NCBI RefSeq assembly: GCF_003672135.1
Contig: NC_039508.1
Location: forward strand, 16,317,945-16,381,944
Length of the DNA: 64,000 bases
Direction of reading: 5' to 3'
From: Ooceraea biroi
Taxonomy: Eukaryota; Arthropoda; Insecta; Hymenoptera; Formicidae
Shown here: positions 61,980 to 64,000 of the stretch, one piece after another
Layout of the letters: every line of letters starts with the position of its first letter
How positions within the stretch are numbered: position 1 is the first letter of the stretch
Position numbers and translations under genes: made by a program
Notes under the pieces: model-generated
Seen by the model: only the letters and a program-made list of their open reading frames with translations
Told to the model about the DNA's origin: nothing
The model's database searches: none

Positions 61980-62220
61980 ACTTTAATGATCGGTCGCGGC
62001 AACCCCCTGTGACGTAACTCTTGTCGCGAAAGTGGTGACTCGAGAGAGCTGTCATATTTTGACGTCCGCAGCGGAGCGGGCGTCGGAGAAAAGAGAGAAA
62101 GGGTACGAGAAAAGGAGACACGGAGAACGAGAGGAAAAAGATTATTTATCCGAGGGGGTTGAATCTGTAGCCGCGGAGAATCGCGATGAGAGAAACTAGC
62201 GTGAAGAAAGCTCCTAATGC
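61980..62220 (+). promoter_or_regulatory. Promoter-like CpG-rich islet with two CRE-like sites
   Basis: TGACGTAA at 62010-62017 and TGACGTCC at 62060-62067 are cAMP-response-element-like sites about 50 bp apart. A purine-rich, leader-like stretch follows at 62088-62150. The islet stands in AT-rich DNA. No coding exon follows clearly, so the identity of any driven gene is unknown. Confidence 0.3.
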
Positions 62221-64000
62221 TTTCCTGACGAATCTACGTAATCTTCCCTACACGGCATCGCTTGTCCCGTCTGCAAGCATTTCTTTGTAATTGATTTATT
62301 CAATAATTTATGTATTTTTTGACAATTCTTCAAATCATCTAGCTATGATTTAGCTATGTTAAATAAATAAGAATAAATCATTATGTGTTGTGCGATATCT
62401 TTAAAATCTTGCAGAAAATAAGGAAGCAACAGCATATTGGTTTTTCGTTATGAAAATGGAAAATTAATGACGGAATACACACGCGAAGAAAGAGATAATT
62501 AACACATATTAATTGGAGAAAAAGGAAGATTATGCTTGTTATCTGTAGAACTGCAAAAAAGATGACTACATACATGCAAACGATGATCATAAATTTCATA
62601 AGGCAGATAGGAAATAATAGGGCGTGGATGCAAGCACACATCACGTTCTCAGAGATCAATCTCTGTACACCACTTTTGACTCAGAGATTCAATCGAGAGG
62701 GGGCGAAGAGTTTGGGCACCGAATTAGGCGTGCCGTCAAAAGTCGCTCGAGCGATTGTCATGATCGCGGGCAGTGCGTGCGAACGATTATAATCGACGGA
62801 CAGCCCCTGGGGTGTGTTTTGATCTCAACCACCACGTCGTCGGCTGCTGCTATCACGCACACGTGGGGTATCCGCTCAGTTAAATGGAGGAAGATGGATA
62901 AAGAGAAATTTTATTAGGGGGAGTTACAGAAAAGGAAAGAGAAGCCGAGAAATCAACCCCCTTGACCCCCTCGACGTTCCAGTCTCGCAAATTGACGTCC
63001 GCAGACACGAGCCCCGCTCGTCCAATGCCAAACGAGAGTGACGAGCGTTACGAATCTACGACTCGCTTAACATTTCCATTGTGAACGCCATCCCCGGGGT
63101 TTGAGAGGCGGAAAGAACGAGAGGGGTTGCATTGGGGGAGAGGATCGCGTAGAGCGCACGAAAGCCTCGACATGCCGTCGAGGATTATAATAATCGACGA
63201 ATTAACGTTGGTAATCGGTCGGCGAACCTGACCGATCGACATCGCGTTAAGCACGGGATGCTTCATCCTTCATTGCTCTGTGAGGGATGTTCAAACGTAA
63301 TCAGAAAGAAATTTAATTCATTGTGCATTACTTTGTATCTCTAATATATTATTAATTTATATAATTAAATTAATTAACTAATTTATATTATTAAATAATA
63401 ATTATATAAATTAGATAACAGATATTAATATTGATTGAATATACATTTGCATTTATTCTATGCAACATACAACATTTTGGAGCATCATCTCTATATTTGT
63501 ACCTATATATAGTAATATATAGCATTATAGATACAAATTTATGATAATATAGTGTGAAAGTATGCCGTTTCATTCATCACGATTAAATAAACCAAGAGAC
63601 AAGCGTGATCCATTTCAATCAGTCCGTAATCTGTACGAGGGTGGCGGAAGAAAGGGGGCGCGTAACGGAGTACTCATCGGCGCCAACAGAATTTTTCTAG
63701 AGGGTGGCGAAAGCGAGCGAAAATAGAATTAAATGTCCTTTCATTCCGGCGTCTTTATAATGGAGAAACGGTTTTTACTTCTGCACAAAGAATATTATAT
63801 TATCACGATACGTCAGCGAAAAACGCATCAGCGTAAACTGACATCCTGTTACACGCACAGTCCTCGGCGTAAAAATCCTGAATCACAATCAGTTTCGATT
63901 TTGCCAGAGCAAAGACATACTGCAGTTAACTCTCTTCCCCTTTTCCGAATTTTCCCGTAGGCCGAGGGGGGTGCAAGTGCAATTCCCCGCATCCCTCTCG

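Larger units (their letters stand above)
60869..64000. other. Region downstream of DCTN6, no coding gene recognised
   Basis: The first 1 kb is AT-rich. A CpG-rich, purine-rich islet spans 61.95-62.25 kb and another 62.7-63.25 kb. An AT-rich stretch at 63.3-63.6 kb is followed by a GC-richer end with a duplicated GAGGGTGGCG motif. Open frames here have no family signature. A neighbouring gene may begin near 62 kb or beyond the window. Confidence 0.55.

Noticed and set aside
62381..62659. Hydrophobic 92-codon - strand frame
   Set aside because: Ile/Phe/Cys-rich composition is what AT-rich DNA gives by chance, and there is no start context or homology.
1..64000. tRNA, rRNA, known microRNA hairpins, CRISPR arrays and bacterial operons
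   Set aside because: No tRNA B-box with a matching cloverleaf, no rRNA core sequence, no familiar microRNA seed hairpin and no regularly spaced repeats were seen by eye. A covariance-model scan was not possible.

Overview
This is a nuclear window from an insect, most likely a hymenopteran and possibly an ant. The evidence is split genes with canonical GT-AG introns, an insect-type HR3 nuclear receptor, AT-rich non-coding DNA broken by CpG-rich islets that are not CpG-depleted, many microsatellites, and small terminal-inverted-repeat elements. Nothing looks prokaryotic, viral or plasmid-like. The order is inferred from general character; no species marker was recognised.

Two protein-coding genes can be supported, both on the + strand. 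The first is HR3 (Hr46 in Drosophila, ROR/NR1F family), which fills most of the window. Its eight coding exons run from 6005 to 49407: 6005-6128, 37692-37919, 43265-43430, 43741-43967, 46034-46486, 47689-47961, 48421-48645 and 49148-49407. They join in frame to 651 codons plus stop, with GT-AG introns throughout. The first intron is about 31.5 kb. Just before the zinc-finger exon lies a second candidate first coding exon (36899-37067). It has an in-frame stop immediately 5' of its ATG and ends in the same phase with a similar last tripeptide (SIR versus SIK), so HR3 probably has two promoters and two N-termini (651 and 666 residues). The hinge exon encodes an 85-residue glycine/serine tract followed by a VKQE motif.

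The second gene is dynactin subunit 6 (DCTN6/p27), with four small exons: 60035-60213, 60288-60415, 60568-60710 and 60770-60868. They encode 182 residues. Its first intron appears to be of the rare GC-AG class.

Layout: 1-6004 is upstream and leader sequence of HR3. 6129-37691 is intron 1, an AT-rich background with many CpG-rich islets (strongest at 19.0-19.8 kb and 32.2-33.9 kb), two TIR elements and several microsatellites. 37692-49407 holds the receptor body. 49408-60034 is 3' UTR and intergenic DNA with simple repeats and two TTAA-flanked piggyBac-like MITEs. 60869-64000 is downstream DNA with a promoter-like CpG islet near 62 kb. HR3 is an ecdysone-cascade transcription factor and DCTN6 is a dynein-dynactin component. 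Nothing suggests a functional link beyond adjacency. No undescribed multi-gene system was found; the most useful observations are the alternative HR3 first exon, the unusual HR3 hinge, the GC-AG intron and the small mobile elements.
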